A stretch of DNA of 64,000 nt from Drosophila pseudoobscura. Its lineage: Eukaryota; Arthropoda; Insecta; Diptera; Drosophilidae. The notes beneath the pieces were generated by a model. That model was not told the origin of the DNA. It worked only from the letters and a program-made list of their open reading frames with translations, and searched no databases. The translations under genes and the position numbers were made by a program. Shown here piece by piece: positions 47,101 through 60,452 of this stretch; positions within the stretch are counted from its first letter, which is position 1, and every line of letters begins with the position of its first letter. The stretch spans positions 14,694,001-14,758,000 of the forward strand of contig NC_046679.1 of assembly GCF_009870125.1 (NCBI RefSeq), given 5' to 3'.

Positions 47101-50100
47101 TATAAGTAGAATTTATAGCGCGACAAACGACGCCGTCGGCGGCTGTTCTCTGTATTTCCACCTTCTAATAAACCGACTTTTGTATGATATATTCAAGGGA
47201 ATACTCTGTTGGATACATGTCTAAAGGGTATAGACACAATCGACTCTCAAATTAGTTTTCCTCTATTGCTTTTTTGTTGACTCTTCGGGGCGCGTGCGTT
47301 TTGTTGCCACGCCGAACGTTGGCCTTGAACTTTTTTCGGTATTTTTCTCTCGGTTCGGTTTGTTTTTCGACTCCCACAAAACAATATCTGGGAAGCATCA
47401 TCAGCATCACATGCGAGTGTATCTATTGCCAATCTATCTGTATCTTTTTCCCCATTCATGTGTTGTTTCTTTTTTGCATGTGACAAATTGAATTCCTTTT
47501 TCACTATTTTTCCGCATTGAAGTGCAAAATTTAATTGTTTTTTTGTTGTCACATGAAATTTTCACTCCACTGCCAATGGAGAGATTTTTATTTCCGAGAG
47601 AGTAGAAAGCACAGAATAAATGATACCCTGTAGAACTTAGATGTTCAAATTTGGGTTTTTAAAAGGTTATAAATCGGTTGAAACCAGTTCAACGGTAAGG
47701 AATCGCTAAGAAACATTTAGGAATCGAAAATCGGAAATGATTCGCCATCATATCGGCCCACTTTTTGGGCCTCGCCTGCTCCACTAGAGGGTACACAAAA
47801 TTTATGCTGATTGCCTCGCAAATTGATTTTGCCATTCCGTTTTTAATGGGATTTTACTTTATATTACTGTGATGCTCCTGCCTCCTAGAGATTGCCAATT
47901 CACGGCGCCTTTTGGCCATGACCAAGATGATTCATGGCCGACGGGAAAGCCCCTTTACCACGCGGAAAACCAAAACAAAAAGCGAGAGAGAAGGGAAAGT
48001 GTGGTCAAGTCAGCGGTCAAATGTCTGAGCCCCAAAGCTGAAACCCAAAACCCCAAAACGAAGTCGAAACCTCGAAAAACCAATCGATTTCCTGTTGCAT
48101 TTGCCGCCTGACCCAAATACCCTGCTCCAAGAAAAATTCTCCGCCGCTTCTGTAACCAGAAGCCCGGCAGTGGAAGTTTTTTCTGAGGAGTGGCCAGAGT
48201 TGCCGCCTCCTAAGCGCATTAGCCGCGATCTTCCGCTGTGGATGGGGTGTTAATGCTGTACCAAACATCTGGCAAATCTCTTCGACTTGGTCATTAGGGA
48301 TTGGAGTCATGGGGGGGGGAATGCCGGGAAAATGCCACAAAATGGAAAGCCTCTCAGCAGATGGTGTCTAGAAGAAGGCTGTGTTGGAGAGAGAGAGAGG
48401 GAGATGGAAGTTTGTAACACTTTCGCGGCAGCATCTATGGTTTCTCTAGACAGAGAAAGACAAGTGCTCATTAGCTTGTGGTTCGATTTAGGAAGGGATC
48501 TGGCTTTAAAGATCCTTAAGAGCTTCCCCTTTTCATCCAAAAGATGTCCAATCAAGTAGTTTAAAGATCGAACCCCTTAATGTGCCCCCTTCAATGTTCA
48601 ATCTCTAATCAGCCGCTGGGCCAAGGCACAAAATAAAAGTAAAAACCATTTCCGCGACAACAAAGACTTTGTTGTCTGCTGTCTGCTGGTTGCTCCTCCT
48701 CCTGTGGCAGGAGTCGCTTCTGTCCAGAGCATTGACTCATGCAGTGGTGCAGCCAGTGCACGGGTTTTCCATTTTGTTTGCACAAAAGTCCAACACGAAG
48801 GCGGCGGATCCAGCTAAAAACCAACATCGTGGTCCGAGAGCCATGTCAACGTCAAGTTTGTTGACTTGTCCGCCAACCTGCCACCGAAAGTGGAGTGCGG
48901 CAACAACAGCATGGGGAACAAGCAGCGGCAAACTTGCTGAAAACTTCCGCTCTCTGGGCAAGAGCCCAAGCCCAAGCCAAAGCCAAAGCCAAAGCCATTG
49001 CCAACGAGGCAGACGTCCGAAACGAGCAACGGATGTCGGAGAGCTGCATAAATCGTTGGGACCCAGCTCCCTACCTCGCAAGATAGTGCGTCCCCTCCTC
49101 ACCCATCGAAAGCTGTTCATAAAAGTGCAATTTATTAGCATACAAAGTACGTCGTCTAGGCATTGGTCAGATGCCGGGACGGAGACGTAGACACGGACAC
49201 GAAGACGGCCTCTTGAATCTGGTCTTTGGATTGGAGGGTCTCCTGGTGGTAGAGAGAGTCGAGTGTGGGATGGGTTCCATCTGGAGTGTGGGTTCTCCTG
49301 CTTTGGCCATGAAATGACAGAGCAGGGCAAAATGTTATACCATTTCCCGTTTTGATGCACTTTTTCCCATGTTTTTCAGTTGCAAAGATTAGTATCTCTT
49401 TCAGTTCCATTTCCAGAAAAACCCTGAGAACTGTAGAAAGAACCAGAGGCTTCCAGGAGTTCCATTTAATTCCTATAATAATTCATGCATTAAATGCATT
49501 CTTGTTGGTCCAAAATACAATCCATTTACATATAGGAGTGTACATCCGCCTTTTTCCCACTGATTTGATTCAAATTTGATTGCTCTCTGACGACTCTATG
49601 ACCGCCCGCCCTCCGGCGGTCATCATTTTGGGTCAGACGTCACGTAGGTCGTCTGGCAAATGTTGAAAAGGAAACCGCAAGGAAAACTCCTTTACGCCCG
49701 ATCTGAGGCCCTAATCAAAGTCTGGGATATGGCGCTACGTGACGCATTGAGGCGTAGATAAAATCAACAAATAAGCATAAAGACATGTGGCATGGTGGCA
49801 TGGTGGCACATGGAGGAAGCAACTTTGAGCTTGACAAACTGTGACGACGACAAATGAATGAGAGGGCTGAAAGGGAGGATGTCAAACTGTAAATTAAATT
49901 TTCTTTTAGACAAAAGAAATATTTAATTAGCAACAAAAAGGGAAGCCCCCATTTGGGGGAAAGTTTTGCCCTTTCTTTCGAGGAGGCAAAAGTTCAAAGT
50001 TTGCTTCAGTTTCTAATTATTCCAATTATAATTACCAGCCAAGCAAAGGCAGAGGAAACGGGGAAACTTCAACAAATTTAAAGACTATAATAATCGTCTA

Positions 50101-51870
50101 CTTGGATTCTTTTAAAGTACCTTCTGTACTTTCTCATCATTGGAAAAGGTTATCCAAGGAAAGCCGACCCAAAAGAGCAAGAAATTTAATCTTGATAGAT
50201 CATTTTTCCAGAGAGTAACAGATCGCCCCACAGGGTGACTCATTTCATGGACAAATAAACCGCAAATTCTTATCAAACAATAAACGAAAGAAAGAAAAAG
50301 CAGAAAGAAAATATAAACATAAACAATATCTAGAAGAACAACAAACAATTGACATTAGTCAGAGATTTTCGGGGTCACTGGGACAAAGACTCGGAGCGGA
50401 GCAGAGATACGGATACACGAGACACACAACGAATGAAAGAGCGAAAACAAAAGATAGAAGATATACAAAACTCGTTTTTTTGTTTTTGCGCAAAAGTTGA
50501 ATTTAACTAGAAATGACTAGTAAATGTAGGTTTTTGAATGAATTAGTGATTGAGTTCGAGAACTTCATGAATCCATGAATGAAAGAAGCAGAATTGTCGT
50601 TGAACTGTGAGAAAATCCTTTGATAAGATAACCGATCCAGAGAATCATTCAATGTCATACAGAACAGCTTACACAAAGATAAAGGTCGCAAGAGGAGGGG
50701 GGAAATATCAAATTATGATTATGTATATATCAAGAAAAATCTCCACAAAAACAAAAGAATAATTTTTGAGCTAATTTCAACGAGAGATCTGTAACTGAAA
50801 TCTTGAACCATTGGTCTATCGAGCTGTCGCCTGTGTCTATTGAAAAACTGAGGCCTAACTTTTGGACACTTTGTGGTAGCGTAACGGATCGATCATTGCT
50901 ATCTTAATCAGTAGATTAGTTACACACCCTAAGGTAAAGAGCTTACTGTGCTTTTCCTTCTGTGTGATTCTAGAAATCATGATTTCTGTTGGGATTTCTT
51001 CTTTCAATTCTCGATATACATAATTGCGAGAATGTCGCTCGAAAGAGAGCTTCGGAACCGCAACAGTTCTATGTATAAAAGTTATATTTATAACAGTATA
51101 CCGATGTATGATAGTTCTGATTTGCATTTGCATTGTGTCTAGAAGTGTATAACAGTATTTCTGTGGTACATTTCTGCACGTGTATATTTCGAAACTGTAT
51201 TTTCGTGCCCTCCCCTATTTTCCCCATTTGTTTTGATATCTTTTACTTGTTTTTGGTTGTTTTTCGTTGGCTTGTTTGTTCTTTCTTTTCTTCGGCACCC
51301 TCCCACACGCTGCGTACTGTTTTTACTGGTAGAAAGGTAATAAATAAAAGTCAAGCGACTTTGTTGAATAACAGTTACCGCTCTTTCGTCTAAAAATAGG
51401 TAAAAAAAAAACAGCCCAAAAACATACCAAATCGAACGGAAGCAAAAGTGAAAAGAGATTGGCAAAAGAAAAACAGCAAAAACAAAGACGACAGCAGCAG
51501 GCGGCTGTCTTGCTCTCGCTCTCTTCTGCTCTTATGTAAAATTGAATGTGCACTCTCTCGCACACTGCACTGGGGCTCTGCTCTCTCACCTGGGTATGCA
51601 GTTGGGCGGCGTTCGATCCACCTCCCAGGCGGCAAACAGTTTCATGGGCACCGGCTTCTGTCCATTCGAGCCGCTGCTGATCGCGCCGCCACCCGATCCA
51701 CCGATGCCTGACAAGGCCGCTGCTGGGTGCCCAGGGGTGGCACCAGAGGGAGGCAATCCACTCCCTGGCATTATGGGTAGGCCGCCGACGCCGCTGACTC
51801 CTCCTCCGCCTGCACCACTGATAACGGCAAATTTATCGACCAGTTTTGATGATTTATCAACCATCTTCAT
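17108..51870 (-). CDS. KrT95D: PACS, phosphofurin acidic cluster sorting protein (KrT95D orthologue)
   Basis: Ten exons join to 1,125 codons with every phase matching: 51,870-51,590; 32,990-32,673; 32,598-32,351; 24,983-24,682; 22,375-22,033; 19,276-18,682; 18,612-18,129; 18,066-17,508; 17,434-17,318; 17,238-17,108. PACS proteins link acidic-cluster cargo such as furin to adaptors in TGN/endosome sorting. A glycine-rich 74-residue leader precedes the conserved MKLFAAWEVDRTPPN start of the cargo-binding region, so initiation at Met75 is possible. An acidic stretch (EYSDEDEEAEFSSGEF) lies just after residue 283. The conserved PACS C-terminal domain starts near residue 697 (NAKPPHTVKVLL) and ends at SQWQTHVKNFPIALIGCTP. 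Low-complexity Ser/Gly linkers lie between. Introns reach 18.6 kb. Confidence 0.93.
19277..22032 (-). other. KrT95D intron 5
   Basis: There is no supported gene. It contains a (GT)n tract at 20,363-20,385, a hexamer-like CTCACT tract at 21,262-21,291, G-rich runs at 19,848-19,950 and pyrimidine-rich stretches. ORFs with Leu/Ser or Thr/His runs here are microsatellite translations. Confidence 0.6.
22376..24681 (-). other. KrT95D intron 4
   Basis: It has a (GA)n tract at 22,382-22,399, a second short GA tract near 23,021-23,038 and AT-rich DNA with CATA/GTAT repeats near 24,400. I see no gene, RNA or mobile element. Confidence 0.55.
24984..32350 (-). other. KrT95D intron 3 (7.4 kb)
   Basis: It contains simple repeats: GGA at 26,032-26,051, CCAAAG hexamers at 26,496-26,514, CT at 26,526-26,545, CA at about 29,442-29,460 and GGCAGA hexamers at 31,121-31,150. 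A stretch at 27,770-28,128 is bounded by TATACCCTC and GAGGGTATA-like ends and may be an old transposon remnant. An irregular ACTGTTATACAAA repeat field lies at 31,590-32,090. I find no convincing gene on either strand. Confidence 0.55.
31590..32090 (+). repeat. Irregular cluster of (A)ACTGTTATACAAA units
   Basis: CTGTTATA-type cores occur near 31,595, 31,773, 31,872, 31,938, 31,949, 31,981 and 32,074, several extended to ACTGTTATACAAA. Spacing is irregular, so this is a dispersed local motif expansion, not a tandem array. Confidence 0.55.
33117..33293. promoter_or_regulatory. Cluster of six ATCGAT (DRE/BEAF-like) sites
   Basis: ATCGAT occurs at 33,117, 33,162, 33,222, 33,249, 33,269 and 33,288. 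The last three are spaced 20 and 19 bp. WATCGATW is the DREF site and CGATA the BEAF-32 core. Occupancy is not shown by sequence alone. Confidence 0.4.
33731..33756 (+). repeat. (GGGGCA)n hexamer microsatellite
   Basis: About four copies of GGGGCA occur in KrT95D intron 1. Confidence 0.8.
38081..38127 (+). repeat. (CTGCCT)n hexamer microsatellite
   Basis: Almost eight perfect copies of CTGCCT (47 bp), the longest hexamer tract in the window. The opposite strand reads AGGCAG, the same motif as at 31,121-31,150. Confidence 0.9.
40602..40628 (+). repeat. (GCCACT)n hexamer microsatellite
   Basis: About four and a half copies of GCCACT occur in KrT95D intron 1. Confidence 0.85.
42295..42316 (+). 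repeat. (GATAC)n pentamer microsatellite
   Basis: More than four copies of GATAC follow a C-rich stretch in KrT95D intron 1. Confidence 0.85.
44001..44023 (+). repeat. (AGATAC)n hexamer microsatellite
   Basis: Nearly four copies of AGATAC. A related TCTGTA tract, its reverse complement with a phase shift, lies at 47,064-47,102. Confidence 0.85.
47064..47102 (+). repeat. (TCTGTA)n imperfect hexamer microsatellite
   Basis: Six or so copies of TCTGTA with variants (TCTGTC, TCTGCA) occur in KrT95D intron 1. Confidence 0.8.
48964..48994 (+). repeat. (CCAAGC/CCAAAG)n hexamer microsatellite
   Basis: About five copies of a CCAARG-type hexamer, the same motif as the tract at 26,496-26,514. Confidence 0.8.
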
Positions 51871-53598
51871 GTTGGGGTTTGCACTTGCGGTTTTTGTTGT
51901 TGTTGCTTCTCTCTCTCTCTCTTGTTGTTGTTGTTGTTGGGTTTGAGAGTTTTGTTTTCTGTTAATTTCTATCGCACATTATAACTGTTTTTTGATTTGA
52001 CAATATTTTCAAATTTCAAATTGATATTCGGGGATTTGAAAAGATTTCCAATTGGAACGGATGCTGCTCCAGCTGCATCTCCTTTTTCTAGTGCTGCCGC
52101 TGCTGCTGCTACCGCTGGCCATACACACACACTCAAACACTCGCGTGCTCACAATGAAAGGGCGTGCCGCTGCCTGGGCCGCCTTCAAGAAGCAAAAATT
52201 TGTATTTTGTTGTACAGAATATCACGAGACGAAACGCGAACACATTGAGAGTGAGAGAGAGATAGAGTGTGGGAGTAGATGTTGGGGCTGCGATGCTGCC
52301 GATGCTGCGACTGCTGCTGCACTCACTCTTGCACAGAATCAATATACACGGGAATCTGTTGCGGATTACACTGCTCGGAAACGGGAACCGAGTCGGAATC
52401 GGAATCGGAATCGCTTTCGGGACTGCTGCTGCGCTGCTGCTGCTGCTGCAGCCAGGCGTCACGTACTTCGCGTTTGTGCGGGTGTTTTTGGAGCTGCTGC
52501 GCGCGAGAGACAACCGTCATGCTCCAAAGTGGCGTTGCAAATGTCGCGTTATAAATCTCATAGTCGGGCCCCAACACCTCACACACACACATGCATACAG
52601 TCGCGCAAATCTAAAGAGAGAGCGCTGCTGCTGCTTGCTCCAACAATAACAAATTTGTAAAGGCTATGCGCGCGCCCGCACATACACAAAAACACGCACA
52701 CACTAGCGTATTTTTGCAAATTTTCGTATATGCATGTGCGATTGGTTCTATGTGTGTGTACCTATTCGCGCATTTTATGCTCTCTTGCACGCGCATAAAC
52801 AAAAAAAAGAAAACACCACGAACAACAAGATACACTGAACAACGACTCCCTCTCTCTCTCTCTCCCTTTCTCTCTCACAGTGATATATTCATAAAATATT
52901 TACAATTGGCGAAGCGGCACTATATCATTATCATTATTATCATTAAATATTTATAAAAATCAACACGTTTTATATTAAATGCGGTATCTAGCGGGACTAT
53001 CGATAAGACCCTCAGAAATATACTTTAAATATACCGATGATAGAAACGTTTTGGCCCACTTAAACCCCTTTTATTTTAAGTCGTTAGCAACTTGAGTTAG
53101 ACCGTGGAAATAGCAGATCCACCCTATCCTTTCTTTCAAATTAAAAAAAAAAACATGACATCTTTCACCTTAACTGAGCTATAATTCTTGAAGCTTCATT
53201 ATTTTTGGTTGAATACATTAGTGTATCGGCCGACAATGGGTTAATCGTTCTTTGTCCACGATCGGAAATCATATTCCTCGATTTTGATGTTCGGCCTAAA
53301 ATTACTAGTTAGATAGGACCCTCAGCACTAAACATATAGTTTTATCCGATTGACGAACTAATTTTTAATAAGATTGGGTAGTTTAAAGACTTCTTTTCAT
53401 TGGATTGTGTCTAAAATAAGGTCAACAACAATTAACATATTTGTGAATGGTGTACGTTTGTTGTAGCGCAGCAGTGGCGGTTATTTTTCGATACACAATT
53501 GCTTAGAGATGGGTGCGTGAGCGATAGCAACAAAGCGAACCATCTGCATTTAATTTAACTTTTGTTTACATCTGCCGCAAAAATTAAGTTATTAAACA
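51871..53598. other. Divergent intergenic region between KrT95D and Mettl3
   Basis: The KrT95D 5'UTR probably occupies the left part. It is rich in CTG/CAG triplets (52,070-52,120; 52,290-52,460) and has GGAATC hexamers at 52,392-52,414 and CT tracts near 52,850. A Motif-6-like CCCTCAGAAATATAC at 53,009-53,023 next to a DRE-like CTATCGATAA at 52,996-53,005 suggests a promoter. Mettl3 probably starts transcription between about 53,460 and 53,590. I see no additional gene. Confidence 0.5.
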
Positions 53599-55553
53599 AT
53601 GGCTGATGCGTGGGACATAAAAACACTGAAGACGAAGCGGAACACTCTCCGCGAGAAGCTGGAGAAGCGGAAAAAGGAGCGGATCGAGATACTGTCCGAT
53701 ATACAGGAGGATCAAACAAATCCAAAAAAAGAGCTCGGTAGGAAATCGCATATAAGAGGCTTTAATTAATATTTATCCCTATATCTCCTGCAGTTGAAGC
53801 TGACTTGGAGGTGCAGAAGGAGGTGCTGCAGGCATTGAGTGCGTGCTCTTTGGCTCTGCCCATCGTTTCGACGCAGGTGATGGAAAAGGTCGCTGCTGCC
53901 GGCAGCAGCCTCGAAATGGTCAACTTTATCCTGGGAAAACTGGCCAACCAGGGCGCCATTTCCATTCGAAATGTAACCATTGGCATGGAAGCGGGCTGTG
54001 AAATCATTTCGGTGCAGCCCAAGGAGCTAAAGGAGATTCTTGAGGACATTAACGACACCTGTCTGCAGAAGGAGGAGGAGGCTAAACGAAAGTGTGAGTC
54101 CGTCCATACAGCTTTAAACAAAGCCTTCGATCTATAATCCACTCCTTTTCCAGTGGCAGAGCTTGTGGATGCCGAAGAGGATATCCAACCGCTGGAAAAA
54201 ACTATGAAGATCGATTGTTCCTCCCACAAGGATGCCCCCAATGACATAATGATGCTGCTGTCGATGCCCTCCACTCGCGAGAAGCAGAGCAAACAGGTGG
54301 GCGAAGAGATCCTAGAACTGCTGACAAAACCAACGGCCAAAGAGCGATCCGTCGCAGAGAAATTCAAGTCCCATGGCGGAGCACAGGTCATGGAGTTCTG
54401 CTCCCATGGCACCAAAGTGGAGTGCCTCAAGGCGCAGCAGGCCACCGCAGAAATGGCGGCCAAAAAGAAACAGGAACGCCTGGACGAGCAGGCACTAAGG
54501 AGAGAGGATGCGGGGAAAACCAACAGCACAAAGCCGGCTAAGGCAGGCACCCCCCTGGAAACCACATCGGAAGATGGCGAAGTCATATCCGAAACGCTGA
54601 CCAATTGCGAGGGGGAATCCCAAGAGTCCACCGATGGCAGCGATGCTTCCGGCGAGACACGCGACAAGTGCACAAAACTCCATTTCAAGAAGATCATTCA
54701 GGCGCACACGGACGAGTCCCTGGGGGACTGCAGCTTCTTGAACACCTGCTTCCACATGGCCACCTGCAAGTACGTGCACTACGAGGTGGACACCCTGCCG
54801 CACATTAACACGAACAAACCCACCGACGTGAAGACGAAGCTCAGCCTGAAGCGCAGCATCGATCCGAGCTGCACCCTGTACCCACCACAGTGGATCCAAT
54901 GCGATCTGCGGTTCCTCGACATGACGGTCCTTGGCAAATTCGCGGTGGTAATGGCCGATCCACCCTGGGACATACACATGGAGTTGCCGTATGGGACCAT
55001 GTCCGATGACGAGATGCGTGCCTTGGGTGTGCCCGCGCTCCAGGACGATGGCCTGATCTTCCTTTGGGTGACGGGGCGTGCCATGGAACTGGGCCGCGAC
55101 TGCCTCAAGCTCTGGGGCTACGAGCGGGTGGACGAACTAATTTGGGTGAAGACGAACCAGTTGCAGCGCATCATCCGCACTGGACGCACTGGCCACTGGC
55201 TGAATCACGGCAAGGAACACTGCCTGGTGGGCATGAAGGGCAATCCCACCAACCTGAATCGCGGTCTCGATTGCGATGTAATTGTCGCCGAAGTGCGCGC
55301 CACCTCCCACAAGCCAGACGAGATCTATGGCATTATTGAGCGCCTCAGTCCGGGCACTCGCAAAATCGAACTCTTCGGCCGCCCGCACAACATCCAACCG
55401 AATTGGATAACGCTGGGCAATCAATTGGATGGCATTCGCCTGGTCGATCCCGAGTTGATCACGCAATTCCAGAAGCGCTATCCCGATGGCAATTGTATGT
55501 CCCCTGCGGCGGCAGCCAATGCGGCGGCCAGCATTAATGGGATTCAAAACTAA
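53599..55553 (+). CDS. Mettl3: Mettl3 (Ime4), catalytic subunit of the mRNA N6-adenosine methyltransferase
   Basis: Exons 53,599-53,737, 53,794-54,093 and 54,154-55,553 join in frame to 612 residues, close to the fly protein. The protein transfers methyl from SAM to adenosine in RRACH contexts of mRNA, as a nuclear heterodimer with Mettl14, and affects splicing of Sxl and other messages. The N terminus is a charged helical leader. Tandem CCCH-type zinc-finger signatures lie near residue 340 (CSFLNTCFHMATCKYVH). The catalytic DPPW is at residues 415-418 within VVMADPPWDIHMELPYG. WVKTNQLQRIIRTGRTGHWL and NHGKEHCLVG are conserved methyltransferase-core segments. The exon-2 donor was placed at AAAGT/GTGAGT, because only that keeps the frame. 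AATAAA at 55,617 is the likely poly(A) signal. The gene is divergent from KrT95D and convergent with Miro. Confidence 0.97.
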
Positions 55554-55616
55554 ACTTAAAGATTAAGATCACCTAACATTAAGATAACCCTTAAGGAAGG
55601 AAGCTTACCCTTGACT

Positions 55617-55622
55617 AATAAA
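55617..55622 (+). terminator. Poly(A) signal of Mettl3
   Basis: AATAAA lies 64 bp after the Mettl3 stop codon. Confidence 0.55.
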
Positions 55623-56593
55623 TTTAGATCTTAACCAGTCTTTCGACGATCGATAAACCTCTCTGTCTCACTTGTTCTATCCTACCTTTGCGTTTAAGCG
55701 ACACTGGGAGAGAGTACTTTTAATTTTTTCGCTATATAGCTTCCCAATTCATGCCGATCAACAATATATATATTTAATGGATCGCATTTGAATTCTTTTC
55801 CATTTTAAGGGTTTAAATATTAATGGCTGAGTATTTCACTTCCCACAAAGAGACAAAGACTGTGTATTTTGTTATTGGAGTCTTGGGACCGACTAGGACA
55901 AACTTAGCTGCGGCGGTCAGAAGCGAACTGCAACGCTCCTGTCAAAGGCGAAGTTTAGCCCAGTAAATGTATGCAGCGCGCCTTTACCCCGAAGCATTGA
56001 ACGAAGACTGAAACGGAATTTGTTGCTGTTGCAATATCTTTGTAGTACTTTGTCGAATATACACATATTTTGGATACATTTATTGCTCGTTTGTTTGCGC
56101 GTATATACAACAGTGCGATAAATATATATATTTATATATAGTAGAACCCATAGATAACTAATTGTATAACTATGTATATCTTCAGATATGCACAAAGTGT
56201 GTGTGCTTGGGGGACGCGATAACTTATAAGACTTAAATCAGTAGAGCGCGAGGGAGAGTAGTACATGGGTTTAAGTTACGGGATATATAAAGATATTAAG
56301 AAATGCTGGCCTTAAGAGTCTGCTCCTGGAATCTCTACCCTGGAGGCGTCTTCTGACTCTCTCTTCCCTGCTGGCGTCTCCTGTCTCTCAAAAGTGTATT
56401 TACATGTCAGGAAACCAAAACTTTTCATCGTCTAGTGCCACTATTCTTCATTGGTACGTAACAATAAATTTTGATTTAACATAAATTTCATTAAACATTG
56501 AACTCCTTTTGTGTCGGTTTTTCTTTGTGTGTTGGTCTGTGTATTTTGCGCAGTTTCTTAATGTGTCCTGTGTGGCTTTTGACTGGCCTCCTT
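55623..56593. other. Convergent 3' region of Mettl3 and Miro
   Basis: It probably contains the Miro 3'UTR on the minus strand. It is AT-rich with TATA repeats around 56,120-56,145. No other gene or RNA is apparent. Confidence 0.45.

Positions 56594-60452
<3,859 letters not shown>

Larger units (their letters stand above)
32991..51589 (-). other. KrT95D intron 1 (18.6 kb)
   Basis: No protein-coding or RNA gene is recognisable. The content is ATCGAT clusters (33,117-33,293; 43,400-43,760; 45,720-45,960), A-rich AGAAAATAT repeats (36,960-37,300), hexamer and pentamer microsatellites (listed separately) and otherwise unique AT-rich DNA. Large first introns of neuronal Drosophila genes commonly carry enhancers. 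That role is an inference here. Confidence 0.6.

Noticed and set aside
52052-52660. 202-codon ORF upstream of KrT95D
   Set aside because: It consists of CTG/CAG and CA repeats translated in a chance open frame, with no family resemblance.
54495-55547. Minus-strand ORFs opposite Mettl3
   Set aside because: These are shadows of Mettl3 exon 3, which has full methyltransferase motifs on the plus strand.
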